Source: Trichococcus sp. K1Tr
GTDB taxonomy: Bacteria; Bacillota; Bacilli; Lactobacillales; Aerococcaceae
DNA: 64,000 nt
Reading direction: 5' to 3'
NCBI RefSeq assembly: GCF_028309625.1
Contig: NZ_JAQMHR010000011.1
Location: forward strand, 1 to 64,000
This document shows positions 35,599 through 44,153 of this stretch, piece after piece. Position 1 is the stretch's first letter. Every line of letters begins with the position of its first letter. Under the pieces are notes generated by a model. It was given only the letters and a program-made list of their open reading frames with translations. It searched no databases and was not told the origin of the DNA. A program made the position numbers and the translations under genes.

Positions 35599-36459
35599 AT
35601 GCTAGTAGGTGGAATTGAAGCAGGCGGAACAAAATTTGTGTGCGCCATCGGAAATGAAAAGAATGAGTTGTTGGAACGGGTCGCTTTCCCGACGACTACG
35701 CCGGAAGAAACATTGGAGCAGGTGTTTGCTTTCTTTGATCGTTTTGATTTAGCTGCAATCGGAATCGGTTCCTTCGGGCCGATCGACGTCAACGCAGACT
35801 CGGAAACATATGGCCATATTCTCTCCACGCCAAAGTTGGCCTGGAAAGATTTTGATTTCCTTGGTGCCATGAAAGCAAGATATGCCGTTCCGATGGGGTG
35901 GACGACTGATGTGAACGGTGCTGCCTTGGGCGAATCCGCTCTGGGCGCCGCAAAAGGGATGAAGAACATCATGTACATCACAATCGGCACAGGTGTTGGA
36001 GCCGGTGCGATCGTCGACGGGAAAATCCTGCAAGGCATCGGGCATCCGGAAATGGGGCATATGTTGGTGCGTCCGCATGAAGATGACCACTATGAAGGTT
36101 TCTGTCCTTATCACGGCAATTGCCTTGAAGGCATGGCTGCCGGTCCTTCAATAGACGGACGGTTGGGTAAAGCCGGTAAAGATGTTGAGCCTACCGATGC
36201 GGTTTGGGATTACATTGCTTACTATATCGCGCAAGCTTTGGAAGCCTACACGGTCATTCTGCGTCCGGAGCGTATTGTATTGGGCGGCGGTGTCATGAAG
36301 GTTCCTGGTATGCTTGATAATATCAAAGCGAAATTTACGAAGCTGCTTGCCGATTATGTGCCGGTCCCTGCTGTCGATGATTACCTGGTGCTGCCGGGCT
36401 TGGGCGACGATGCTGGTATTACCGGTGCGATTATTCTGGCGAATGAAGTAAAAGCATAA
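35599..36459 (+). CDS. scrK: ROK-family fructokinase
   Basis: A 286-residue sugar kinase that phosphorylates fructose to fructose 6-phosphate with ATP. It begins with the nucleotide-binding GGIEAGGTKFVCAIG. The ROK signature lies in GTGVGAGAIVDGKILQGIGHPEMGHM. The zinc-binding loop is HEDDHYEGFCPYHGNCLEGM, with His and three Cys-type ligands typical of the fructokinase branch. ATG 35599 follows TTGGAGTGA. It precedes the convergent manA, which makes or uses the same fructose 6-phosphate. Confidence 0.92.
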   Translation: MLVGGIEAGGTKFVCAIGNEKNELLERVAFPTTTPEETLEQVFAFFDRFDLAAIGIGSFGPIDVNADSETYGHILSTPKLAWKDFDFLGAMKARYAVPMGWTTDVNGAALGESALGAAKGMKNIMYITIGTGVGAGAIVDGKILQGIGHPEMGHMLVRPHEDDHYEGFCPYHGNCLEGMAAGPSIDGRLGKAGKDVEPTDAVWDYIAYYIAQALEAYTVILRPERIVLGGGVMKVPGMLDNIKAKFTKLLADYVPVPAVDDYLVLPGLGDDAGITGAIILANEVKA

Positions 36460-36483
36460 TAAACGATCGAATCAGCAACAGAA

Positions 36484-36529
36484 AAAGCGGCCCTTCCTGA
36501 CGAAGCTATCGTCAGGAAGGGGCCGCTTT
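36484..36529. terminator. bidirectional terminator between scrK and manA
   Basis: AAAGCGGCCCTTCCTGACG pairs with CGTCAGGAAGGGGCCGCTTT (one bulged G) with T-rich sequence after the right arm. Confidence 0.9.
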
Positions 36530-36536
36530 ATTATTC

Positions 36537-37496
36537 TCAGCTGTTTTTCGGTCCGGGATTGGATGCTACCAGTTCCATTTTGCCGGATAGGGACCAAGTC
36601 GAAACGGTCGCAGGCAAGATGAAGTGGTAGCCTTTTTGCAACGGATAGGCTTTTCCGTCGACAGTCAGGGTGCCGCTACCTTCGATGACGCTTCCCAAGG
36701 TGTAGGGAGCCGTCTTTTTGAAGGCCATTTCCGAAAGGATGTCCCATTTATAGACAGTGAAATAGTCGCTTTCGATGAAAGTCGTCACGGTATTGCCATC
36801 CACTGTGGTTGTTTCGAAATGGTTCGCAGGATCCGTGTGCGGGATCATCGACACATCGATGGATTGTTGGATGTGCAGGTCACGGGTTTTGCCTTGATCG
36901 TCCTTGCGGTCAAAGTCGTAGACGCGGTAAGTTGTGTTGCTGCTCTGTTGCGTCTCCAGAATCGTGATACCGCCGCCGATGGCATGGATGGTGCCGCTTG
37001 GTACGAAGAAGAAGTCGCCTTTTTTTACTTTGACGTGGCGCAGCAAGGTATCCCAATTGCCTTCCGCAATCATTTCGGAAAACTGTTCTTTTGTTTGGGC
37101 ATTGTGTCCGTAGATGATTTCGGAATCGTCATCGGCATCAATGATGTACCAGCATTCCGTTTTCCCCAACTCGCCTTCATGCTTCAGTCCATAAGCGTCA
37201 TCGGGATGCACTTGGACGGATAAGGCTTCTGCAGCATCGATGATTTTGGTCAGCAATGGGAAGACGGGCGAAGTCGGGTTTTCGAACAGTTCAGGATGCT
37301 CCGCATAGAGGACATCCAGTTTGGTGCCGGCATATTGGCCGTTTTCCACGGCTCCGGTGCCATCCGGATGGGCGCTGATCGCCCAACATTCCCCGGTATG
37401 GTCGCTGGGAATGTCGTAACCGTAGATGTCGCGCAGCTTTGTGCCGCCCCAGATTTTTTCCTGCAGGACAGGTTGGATGAACAATGGCTCTTGCAT
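36537..37496 (-). CDS. manA: mannose-6-phosphate isomerase, class I
   Basis: A 319-residue zinc enzyme that interconverts mannose 6-phosphate and fructose 6-phosphate. Metal ligands sit in SVQVHPDDAYG (Gln, His), GKTECWYI (Glu) and VPSGTIHAIG (His). The length is that of the short Gram-positive ManA form. ATG follows CTAGGAGGAAAA. The gene is on the minus strand, downstream of the long inverted-repeat element and convergent with scrK. Confidence 0.94.
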   Translation of the reverse strand: MQEPLFIQPVLQEKIWGGTKLRDIYGYDIPSDHTGECWAISAHPDGTGAVENGQYAGTKLDVLYAEHPELFENPTSPVFPLLTKIIDAAEALSVQVHPDDAYGLKHEGELGKTECWYIIDADDDSEIIYGHNAQTKEQFSEMIAEGNWDTLLRHVKVKKGDFFFVPSGTIHAIGGGITILETQQSSNTTYRVYDFDRKDDQGKTRDLHIQQSIDVSMIPHTDPANHFETTTVDGNTVTTFIESDYFTVYKWDILSEMAFKKTAPYTLGSVIEGSGTLTVDGKAYPLQKGYHFILPATVSTWSLSGKMELVASNPGPKNS

Positions 37497-37588
37497 ATTT
37501 TTCCTCCTAGGTTTGAGTAGTAAATTTTCTTGATGAATTGAACAAAGCGCAGATTAACAAAATGCATTATGCATCTAAAAAGATGTCT

Positions 37589-37768
37589 AGCGGTCCAAGC
37601 CTGCCTCTCGGAAATTAGATAAATCTGACCCATTGCGCTCTGCGATGCTCATTTGCATGGGGCTCTTAGGGATTCATCCCTTAGAGCCCCAGTACAAGGT
37701 GACCGTAGGGAACGTTGCGAGGCCAGATTTCCTAAATTTCTTTCGAGGCAGAGCTGGCTTGGACCGCT
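37589..37768. repeat. 180-base inverted-repeat element between gntR and manA
   Basis: The ends AGCGGTCCAAGC and GCTTGGACCGCT are perfectly complementary. The pairing continues imperfectly inward (TGCCTCTCGGAAATTAG against the AAATTTCTTTCGAGGCA side, and AATCTGACC against GGCCAGATT). A second, separate perfect hairpin sits in the middle: GGGGCTCTTAGGGAT (37659-37673) with ATCCCTTAGAGCCCC (37676-37690). No coding capacity is seen. The layout is that of a miniature inverted-repeat element or a multi-hairpin terminator. Confidence 0.7.
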
Positions 37769-37772
37769 TTTC

Positions 37773-38486
37773 CTATTGTTTGATGATATCGGTGATGGTG
37801 TAGGAACGTGTATCGAAGCGGCTGCGGGAAGTCGAGTATTCGAAAGGAGTCCCGTTCGTGAGATAAACGACCTGTTCCACTTCAAGGATCGGAGTATTCG
37901 CATCGCATTCCAGTTCTTGCCAATCCAGTTCATTGGATCGGTCGGCGTGGATTTTTCGGTAGGCGCCGCCGATTTTCAGCCCTAAGGTATCGCGGATATG
38001 GTCGTAGATGGAATGGTGGATGATGTCCTCCGTCAGGTTCTTCACCAATCCGGCCACAAAGTAGGTGTTTTCAAGTATATACGGTTTGTCGTCGATGATC
38101 CGTAGCCGCTGCAGATGATAGACAGGCTGATTATCTTCCAGCATCAACAAGGCTTGGATCGTTTTTGGGGGAAACATGATATCGAATAGGATGATTTTGC
38201 TCTTTACAGTCTTGTTCGGGAACTGTTTGGACAAGCCGGCGTATTCATCTGCTTTGGAATCTCCGCTGTTCCAGAGGGCGCTCTTGATGACGAAGGTGCC
38301 GACACCCCGTTTGCGGAAAATCAGTCCTTCCATTGCGATCATGTCGATGGCTTTCTTTAAGGTCATCCGGCTGACGCCGAATTCTTCCGCCAAGGCGATC
38401 TGGTCCGGGAGCATTTCATCTTCCGCATATTCGCCGTCAGCGATGCGGCGCCGCAATTCATCCGCTATTTCTTCATATTTTTTCAT
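37773..38486 (-). CDS. GntR/HutC-family regulator
   Basis: A 237-residue regulator with an amino-terminal winged helix (YEEIADELRRRIADGEY, LAEEFGVSRMTLKKAIDMI, KRGVGTFV) and a UTRA effector domain (VYHLQRLRIIDDKPYILENT, ILEVEQVVYLTNGTPFEYS). It is a paralogue of the regulator at 31134-31865. ATG follows GGGAGGA. It lies just after the PTS/GH1 operon on the same strand but behind a terminator and its own promoter, so it probably controls that operon by sensing a phospho-sugar. Confidence 0.9.
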   Translation of the reverse strand: MKKYEEIADELRRRIADGEYAEDEMLPDQIALAEEFGVSRMTLKKAIDMIAMEGLIFRKRGVGTFVIKSALWNSGDSKADEYAGLSKQFPNKTVKSKIILFDIMFPPKTIQALLMLEDNQPVYHLQRLRIIDDKPYILENTYFVAGLVKNLTEDIIHHSIYDHIRDTLGLKIGGAYRKIHADRSNELDWQELECDANTPILEVEQVVYLTNGTPFEYSTSRSRFDTRSYTITDIIKQ

Positions 38487-38526
38487 TAGAGTCGATCCTC
38501 CCGGGAATTACACGATTTCATTCCCC

Positions 38527-38558
38527 ATTATACCGTAATGGCTAGACTTGAAACAAGT
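38527..38558 (-). promoter_or_regulatory. promoter and palindrome of the second GntR gene
   Basis: On the minus strand a TATAAT box (38527-38532) is preceded at 18 bases by TTGTTT (38551-38556). The palindrome ACTTG-AAA-CAAGT (38546-38558) covers the -35 box and may be the regulator's own operator. No second copy was found at the PTS/GH1 promoter. Confidence 0.5.
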
Positions 38559-38588
38559 TAACCTTTACATTTGGCTGATTAAGGAAAG

Positions 38589-38625
38589 GCAAATGGCCCG
38601 AAGCAGGTTGCCTCGGGCCATTTGC
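38589..38625 (-). terminator. terminator of the second PTS operon
   Basis: GCAAATGGCCCGA and TCGGGCCATTTGC form a perfect 13-bp stem, followed on the minus strand by CTTTCCTT. Confidence 0.85.
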
Positions 38626-38664
38626 TCAAAAAATCAGAGAATGCAGTTTCCGGAATGAATCAGC

Positions 38665-39993
38665 TTAGTTTTTTGATTGCGCGCCTTGCAAGGAAGTGCG
38701 CTCAGGTGCTTGCTCATCATCCTCGACAGTGAGTGCCAAATTCGCTTTATCGACAACCTTCAGGAATGGATACCACATCACTCCGACGATTGCGAAGTCG
38801 ATCAGCTGAAGCACGCCGCCCATAACCGAGTTGGTGGCCATCATACCGCTGAAGAACAACGGAACAGTCCAAGGAACCGTTACGCCTGTTGGAGTAGGGA
38901 ACAAACCGGATGCCATCGACAAGTAATTGACGGTCGTTACGATCAGCGGTGTCAATACCCAAGGGATCAGGATGGAGGCATTCAATACGATCGGCAAGCC
39001 GAAGATGACAGGCTCGTTTACGTTGAATATTCCAGGTCCGATCGCCAGCCGACCGATGTCTTTCATTTGTCTGCTCTTCATGACGAAAGCCATCAAGATG
39101 ACTACCATCAATGTCATACCGGAACCGCCCAGGCCGACAGTGAATGTCTCCATGAAAGGTTTCGTGATGATGTGCGGCAGTGCTTCGCCGGCTTTAAAAG
39201 CATCCAGGTTTTCCAGAGCCAAGGTGTTCCAGATCGGGTCCATAACGGAGTTGACGATGATTTGGCCGTGAAGACCGAAGAACCACAGGATTTGGACAAA
39301 GAACAAGGAAAGCAGGGTTGCGGGCAAGCCGCTGCCTAAACCTACCAACGGTTTTTGGATGACGGTGTAGACCACATCATGCAAGTTTGTCGTGAACACG
39401 CCGGAAACAAAGGCATTCACAAACAAGAAGATGGTCAGAGTCGAAATGGCAGGGATCAGGGAAGCGAAAGAACGGGCAACGGCATCAGGAACACCTTCAG
39501 GCATTTTGATGACGATGCCTTTTTTCGTGATGCGGACATAGATTTCAGCCGCAAGGAAAGCAGCCAGCATCCCGATGAACATCCCTTTTGCGCCCAAGCG
39601 ATCCAAGGACAGCGCGCCGCTTACTTCAGCGCCGTCTGCAGTCGTGAAGCTGAAAGGTGTCAAAATCAGATAAGAAGCCAGCGAAACAGCTCCACCGAAG
39701 ATGCCGTCCTCATCATAGGAACGGGTCAGGTAATACCCGATACCGAATGTGATGAAGATCGTCATGATGGACATGGTCGCATTTTGGCCGTTTCCGAAGA
39801 GACCGCCCAACGTTCCTTTCAAGTCATCGCTCCAGAAGGGCAGGTTGTTCAGCACCACTACGATGGAACCGAACATTGTCAGTGGGAAAGAAAGCATAAA
39901 AGCGTCACGCAATACTGCCAAGTATCTGTTTGAGCCGAGCTTGCCGGCAAGCGGAGTCAATTTTTCGGCTAAATTATCAATAAAATTATTCAT
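38665..39993 (-). CDS. PTS EIIC permease, cellobiose type
   Basis: A 442-residue lactose/cellobiose-family EIIC: NNFIDNLAEKLTPLAGKLGS at the start, the RYLAVLRDAFMLSFPLTMFG segment, ILWFFGLHGQIIVNSVMDP and the binding loop GPGIFNVNEPVIFGLPIVLN. It would import and phosphorylate cellobiose or related beta-glucosides; IIA and IIB are not encoded nearby. The ATG follows AGAGAGGAAAATG. It lies 25 bases after the GH1 gene in the same operon and ends at a strong terminator. Confidence 0.92.
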   Translation of the reverse strand: MNNFIDNLAEKLTPLAGKLGSNRYLAVLRDAFMLSFPLTMFGSIVVVLNNLPFWSDDLKGTLGGLFGNGQNATMSIMTIFITFGIGYYLTRSYDEDGIFGGAVSLASYLILTPFSFTTADGAEVSGALSLDRLGAKGMFIGMLAAFLAAEIYVRITKKGIVIKMPEGVPDAVARSFASLIPAISTLTIFLFVNAFVSGVFTTNLHDVVYTVIQKPLVGLGSGLPATLLSLFFVQILWFFGLHGQIIVNSVMDPIWNTLALENLDAFKAGEALPHIITKPFMETFTVGLGGSGMTLMVVILMAFVMKSRQMKDIGRLAIGPGIFNVNEPVIFGLPIVLNASILIPWVLTPLIVTTVNYLSMASGLFPTPTGVTVPWTVPLFFSGMMATNSVMGGVLQLIDFAIVGVMWYPFLKVVDKANLALTVEDDEQAPERTSLQGAQSKN

Positions 39994-40018
39994 TAGTCAT
40001 TTTCCTCTCTTAGAAAAC

Positions 40019-41413
40019 TTATGCGTCAAAACCATTATTGTCAGAAACCTCTTTGAACCAGTAGCCACTTTTCTTGATTGTGCGTTTTCCTTTTTCCGCC
40101 AGATCGACCGCTATGAATCCGTAGCGGTTTTTGTAGGCATTGGTCCAGGACCAGTTATCCATGCACGTCCACATGTGGTAGCCTTTCACGTTGCAACCCT
40201 CCTGCAACGCTTGATGGACATATTTCAGATGATCTTGGACAAATTCGATACGGTAATCATCATCAATCCTGCCATCCGCGTTGATGTAGCGCTCTTCGCC
40301 TTCCACACCCATCCCGTTTTCGGAAATGTAGCAGGGCAGGTTGCCGTAGTTGTCGCGGACATTGATCAGGCAATCATAAATGCCTTTCTCGTAGATTTCC
40401 CAGCCGCGGTACGGATTCATTTTGCGTTCCGGCCAGATGTAGTTGTCGAAGTAATCATCCGGCATCGGCTTGTCGGACAAGCGTTCCGTGCTTTCTTTTT
40501 TCATGATGCGTCTTGGCTGATAGTAATTGATCCCCAGAATGTCGATGGTATTATGTTGGATGAGTTCTAATTCCGATTGCGTATATTCCGGTAGGTAATC
40601 CAATTCCTTCAACAGCGAAACCAAATCTTCGGGGAAGGTACCTTTGATGGCAGGATCCAAGAAGGAACGGTTGAAGAAGGCATCCGCGAGACGGGCTGCC
40701 TTGACGTCTTCAGGATCATTCTCATTGCGCGGGTAACTAGGCGTCAGATTGAGGATGATACCGATTTGCCCGTCAAGGTTCATTTCATGATAAATTTTGA
40801 TGGCTTTTGCGCTTGCCAAAGTTTCGTGATAAGCGACTTGAACGGCTTTTTTCATATCCACGACACTTGGGTAGTGGAATTGGTAGAGATAGCCGCCTTC
40901 GACCGGAACGATCGGTTCATTGTGGGTGAACCATTTTTTTACGCGGTCGCCGAACAGCTCGAAGCAGATGCGTGCGTAATCCGCATAGGCATCCACGACT
41001 TCTTTGCTTTCCCAGCCTCCTTTCTGTTGTAATGACAACGGCATATCAAAGTGATAAAGGTTCATGAAAGGTTCGATGCCGTTGGCCAACAGCTCGTCGA
41101 TGTAGCTGTTGTAAAACGCCACCGCTTCTGGATTCACTGTGCCGATCCCGTCCGGAATCAGACGGCTCCATTGGATGGAGGTTCGGTACGTAGTGTGTCC
41201 CGTTTTTTTCATGAGTGCTATATCTTCTTTGTAGCGATTGTATACGTAGGATGTGTCTTCAGGGCCGACCTGATTGAAGAACAGTTCCGGGTTCTGCTTG
41301 TACCAATGATCCCAGATGCTGTCCCCCTTGCCGTCTCCGGCAACCGTGCCCTCTGTCTGCGGTCCGCTTGCTGCCGATCCCCACCAGAAACCTGCAGGAA
41401 ATTCGTATTTCAT
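40019..41413 (-). CDS. GH1 6-phospho-beta-glucosidase
   Basis: A 464-residue family 1 enzyme. It starts PAGFWWGSAASGPQTEG. The acid/base Glu lies in WFTHNEPIVP and the nucleophile in CYISENGMGVEG. The phosphate-site pattern is SWTNAYKNRYGFIAVDL. It is the first gene of the leftward operon with the cellobiose-type PTS permease. ATG follows AAAAGGAG. Its promoter carries a cre site over the -35 box, so it should be shut off by preferred sugars. It is distinct from the two GH1 proteins at 12546 and 29613. Confidence 0.93.
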   Translation of the reverse strand: MKYEFPAGFWWGSAASGPQTEGTVAGDGKGDSIWDHWYKQNPELFFNQVGPEDTSYVYNRYKEDIALMKKTGHTTYRTSIQWSRLIPDGIGTVNPEAVAFYNSYIDELLANGIEPFMNLYHFDMPLSLQQKGGWESKEVVDAYADYARICFELFGDRVKKWFTHNEPIVPVEGGYLYQFHYPSVVDMKKAVQVAYHETLASAKAIKIYHEMNLDGQIGIILNLTPSYPRNENDPEDVKAARLADAFFNRSFLDPAIKGTFPEDLVSLLKELDYLPEYTQSELELIQHNTIDILGINYYQPRRIMKKESTERLSDKPMPDDYFDNYIWPERKMNPYRGWEIYEKGIYDCLINVRDNYGNLPCYISENGMGVEGEERYINADGRIDDDYRIEFVQDHLKYVHQALQEGCNVKGYHMWTCMDNWSWTNAYKNRYGFIAVDLAEKGKRTIKKSGYWFKEVSDNNGFDA

Positions 41414-41456
41414 CTAAACAACTCCTTTTCTATGTCTATACATAACTTCAAATAGA

Positions 41457-41494
41457 ATTATACAAAACAGAAAAAGAAAATGCAATCGATTTCA
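41457..41494 (-). promoter_or_regulatory. promoter with overlapping cre site
   Basis: On the minus strand TTGCAT (41480-41485) and TATAAT (41457-41462) are separated by exactly 17 bases. The sequence TGAAATCGATTGCA (41481-41494) fits the cre consensus TGWAANCGNTNNCA at every position and overlaps the -35 box, a typical repression position for CcpA. Confidence 0.85.
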
Positions 41495-41602
41495 ACGAAA
41501 AATATATATTTTTATTATTTCTCAATTATTTTTGCGTTCTGACGAGAATTGGGGAGTTGATTATGGTATAAAGAGAACAAACAGGTTTGGAGGCGATAGG
41601 TG

Positions 41603-42523
41603 ATGAAAATTGGAGTCATCGGGTTAGGTAACATTGCGCAAAAGGCGTATCTTCCGGTCATGGTCGAGATGCAGGATGAGGTGGAATGGCATCTGTGCTC
41701 GCGGAATCGGGAGACGCTGGAAACTGTAGGGAAAAAATTCGGCTTCCGGCATTTGTACACTTCGATTGAGGAATGGTTGGACAGCGGAATCGAGGCTGCT
41801 TTTGTGCACGTAGCTACCGTTGCCCATGCGGAAATCATCCGCAAGCTATTGGAGCGCGGCATTTCGGTCTATGTGGACAAGCCCATCAGTGATGATTTGG
41901 AAGAAACAAAGCAACTGATCGAGTTGGCGGATGCCAAGGGATTGCTCCTTACCGCTGGCTTCAATCGCCGGTTTGCTCCGATGGTGGAACGGCTGAAAGG
42001 GATCCCTGATAAAAAGATGATCCTGATTCAGAAGGATCGCGTGAAGAACGTGGAACCGGTCCGTTTTGCTGTCTATGATCTGTTCATCCATATCGCGGAT
42101 ACGGCTTTGTATTTATTGGATGATGAGGTGGTTTCGGTGCAATCGCATCTGGTCGAAACCGAAGGGGAACTGAAACGGCTATGGCTGATGCTCGAAACGA
42201 AGAGCACCACTTGTTTCGTTTCAATGAACTATGAAGCGGGAGCCAATCAGGAAGTCATGGAGGTCCAAAGTCCTGAGGGGATTGCGCGCGTCCTGAATCT
42301 GACCGACATGACCATTGGACAAAAAAATGGCAAGCAGCAAATTGCTTTTGGCGATTGGGAAGGGACGCTCCGCAAGCGAGGATTCGCACCGTTGATCGGT
42401 TCGTTTGTCGCAGGCATAAAGGAACATACTAACCCCGTCTCCACAGAATCGAGCTATCTGAGCCACTCTTTGTGCGAGAAAATTCTCGCCGACAACGGAT
42501 TCGGAAGCAAGCCAAACGAATAG
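41603..42523 (+). CDS. Gfo/Idh/MocA-family oxidoreductase
   Basis: A 306-residue NAD(P)-dependent dehydrogenase. The Rossmann domain starts KIGVIGLGNIAQKAYLPVM, and the family's catalytic-lysine motif appears as VYVDKPISDD. The C-terminal alpha/beta domain follows (LFIHIADTALYLLDDEV). Members oxidise or reduce sugars and cyclitols; the substrate is unknown. ATG 41603 follows GGAGGCGATAGG; a GTG three bases earlier is less likely. It is a single gene, divergent from the PTS/GH1 operon. Confidence 0.87.
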   Translation: MKIGVIGLGNIAQKAYLPVMVEMQDEVEWHLCSRNRETLETVGKKFGFRHLYTSIEEWLDSGIEAAFVHVATVAHAEIIRKLLERGISVYVDKPISDDLEETKQLIELADAKGLLLTAGFNRRFAPMVERLKGIPDKKMILIQKDRVKNVEPVRFAVYDLFIHIADTALYLLDDEVVSVQSHLVETEGELKRLWLMLETKSTTCFVSMNYEAGANQEVMEVQSPEGIARVLNLTDMTIGQKNGKQQIAFGDWEGTLRKRGFAPLIGSFVAGIKEHTNPVSTESSYLSHSLCEKILADNGFGSKPNE

Positions 42524-42532
42524 GCCGGAATT

Positions 42533-42546
42533 TTTGTAGGTACAAT
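42533..42546. promoter_or_regulatory. GntR-like operator candidate before MATE gene
   Basis: TTTGTAGGTACAAT matches the TTTGTANNTACAAA pattern of the two GntR sites (28112 and 31087) with one mismatch. It is 37 bases upstream of a TATAAT box (42583-42588). It may be chance. Confidence 0.35.
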
Positions 42547-42629
42547 TTACATATTTTTGTTAATTTGTTCGTACATCTCTGGTATAATATAAATCAGCAA
42601 GGCCAAGGATCATCAAATGGAGGTGAAGG

Positions 42630-44015
42630 ATGACAAAAGATATGACTGCCGGCAGTCCCGCGAAGCTGCTCGTGCTGTTCGCGGTTCCGATGCTGATAGG
42701 GAATATATTCCAACAACTTTACAGCTTAGCGGACACGATCATCATCGGCAGGACATTGGGAGTGGACGGACTGGCGGCCATCGGATCGGTCGGCGGGGTG
42801 CTCTTTTTTATCCATGGATTCGGGATCGGGGTCACTTCGGGTTTGGGAATCGTCATCGCGCAGCGTTTTGGCACGAAAAATGAGGAGCGGATCCGGAAAA
42901 GCATCACGATAAGCGTCTGGATCACTCTTTTCATGACTGTTCTTATAACCATCCTGAGCGTTTGGCTAGCTGAAGATATCCTGTTGTTCATGGATACGCC
43001 GGCAGAAATACGCAAGGAAGCCGAAGCTTACTTTTTGACTTTGATGTGGGGTTCGGTGGCGATCATGGTATTCAATTTGTTGAGCAACATCCTGCGTTCA
43101 CTGGGTGACAGCAAACTTCCATTGGTCATCCTGGTGATTTCTTCCATATTGAATGTGGTATTGGATTATGTTTTCATTGTCTGGTTTTCTATGGGGGTTG
43201 CAGGAGCAGCGCTGGCGACAGTTGCGGCGCAATTATTCGCCAGTTTTCTCTGTTTCGTATATATCCGGAAAAAAATGGCGATTCTGCGCTTTTCCAAAGA
43301 AGATTGGCGCATGCAGCCCGCGGACTTCTCGTTGCCGTTGAAAATTTCGCTCCCGATCGGTCTGCAAGCCTCCATCATTTCGATCGGTTTGATTGTATTG
43401 CAGAAAAGTCTGAATGGCTTTGGACCGGAAGCGGTCGGTGGATACGCCATCGCCCAAAAATTGGACATCATGGCAACTTTGCCGATAGCCTCCATCGGTA
43501 TCGCGATGGCGACTTTCGCAGCCCAAAACTACGGGGCCGGATTGTATTCGCGTATTTGGGCAGGCGCGCGCATCAGTTTGCTGCTGTCCTTTGTCTACAG
43601 CATTGTTTTAGGAGGAGCGCTTTTGTTCTTCGGGACGGATATCATCCGGCTGTTGTTCAATCAGAATGATCCGGCAGTATTGGCATATGCGCATACGTAT
43701 TTTATTGCGACGGCCAGCTTCTATCTTGTATTGACGACGTTGATCATTTTGCGGTATACGCTGCAAGGTGTGGGGGACAATGCCGCGCCTACCTTTGGGG
43801 GTGTGATGGAGATGGTCGCGCGCGTCCTTGTTCCGTTGGGATTTTCCGGTCTGCTAGGCTACCAAGCTGTTGCTTTTGCCAACCCGATTGCATGGGTGGG
43901 AGCTGCCGTTCCGATGATGTACGCTTATCGTCAGTTGAAAAGAAAATTGACCTCTTTGGAGGAGAACAGACGCAAGGAAGCCGAGGGTGAGCGATTGGTT
44001 GAATTGTCGGATTGA
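42630..44015 (+). CDS. MATE-family efflux transporter
   Basis: A 461-residue membrane protein with twelve helices in two MatE repeats (LLVLFAVPMLIGNIFQQLYS, and SLPLKISLPIGLQASIISIG in the second). MATE pumps expel cationic drugs or metabolites using sodium or proton gradients; this one belongs to the large DinF/NorM-like bacterial group, and its substrate is unknown. ATG follows ATGGAGGTGAAGG. A TATAAT box at 42583-42588 is the likely promoter -10. Confidence 0.9.
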   Translation: MTKDMTAGSPAKLLVLFAVPMLIGNIFQQLYSLADTIIIGRTLGVDGLAAIGSVGGVLFFIHGFGIGVTSGLGIVIAQRFGTKNEERIRKSITISVWITLFMTVLITILSVWLAEDILLFMDTPAEIRKEAEAYFLTLMWGSVAIMVFNLLSNILRSLGDSKLPLVILVISSILNVVLDYVFIVWFSMGVAGAALATVAAQLFASFLCFVYIRKKMAILRFSKEDWRMQPADFSLPLKISLPIGLQASIISIGLIVLQKSLNGFGPEAVGGYAIAQKLDIMATLPIASIGIAMATFAAQNYGAGLYSRIWAGARISLLLSFVYSIVLGGALLFFGTDIIRLLFNQNDPAVLAYAHTYFIATASFYLVLTTLIILRYTLQGVGDNAAPTFGGVMEMVARVLVPLGFSGLLGYQAVAFANPIAWVGAAVPMMYAYRQLKRKLTSLEENRRKEAEGERLVELSD

Positions 44016-44072
44016 TAATCCATTATTGATGCATATCTAAGTTAATAAACTGATATAAACCGATTCGGAATA

Positions 44073-44081
44073 TGTTATAAT
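44073..44081 (+). promoter_or_regulatory. extended -10 promoter of tkt
   Basis: TGTTATAAT, a perfect extended -10 box, 73 bases upstream of the transketolase ATG. Confidence 0.6.
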
Positions 44082-44153
44082 AAGATTAAATCATGATTAA
44101 AAAAGTTTGTTGAGGAGTTCAATACTAGATTCACTATCTTGAGGAGGAAAAAA

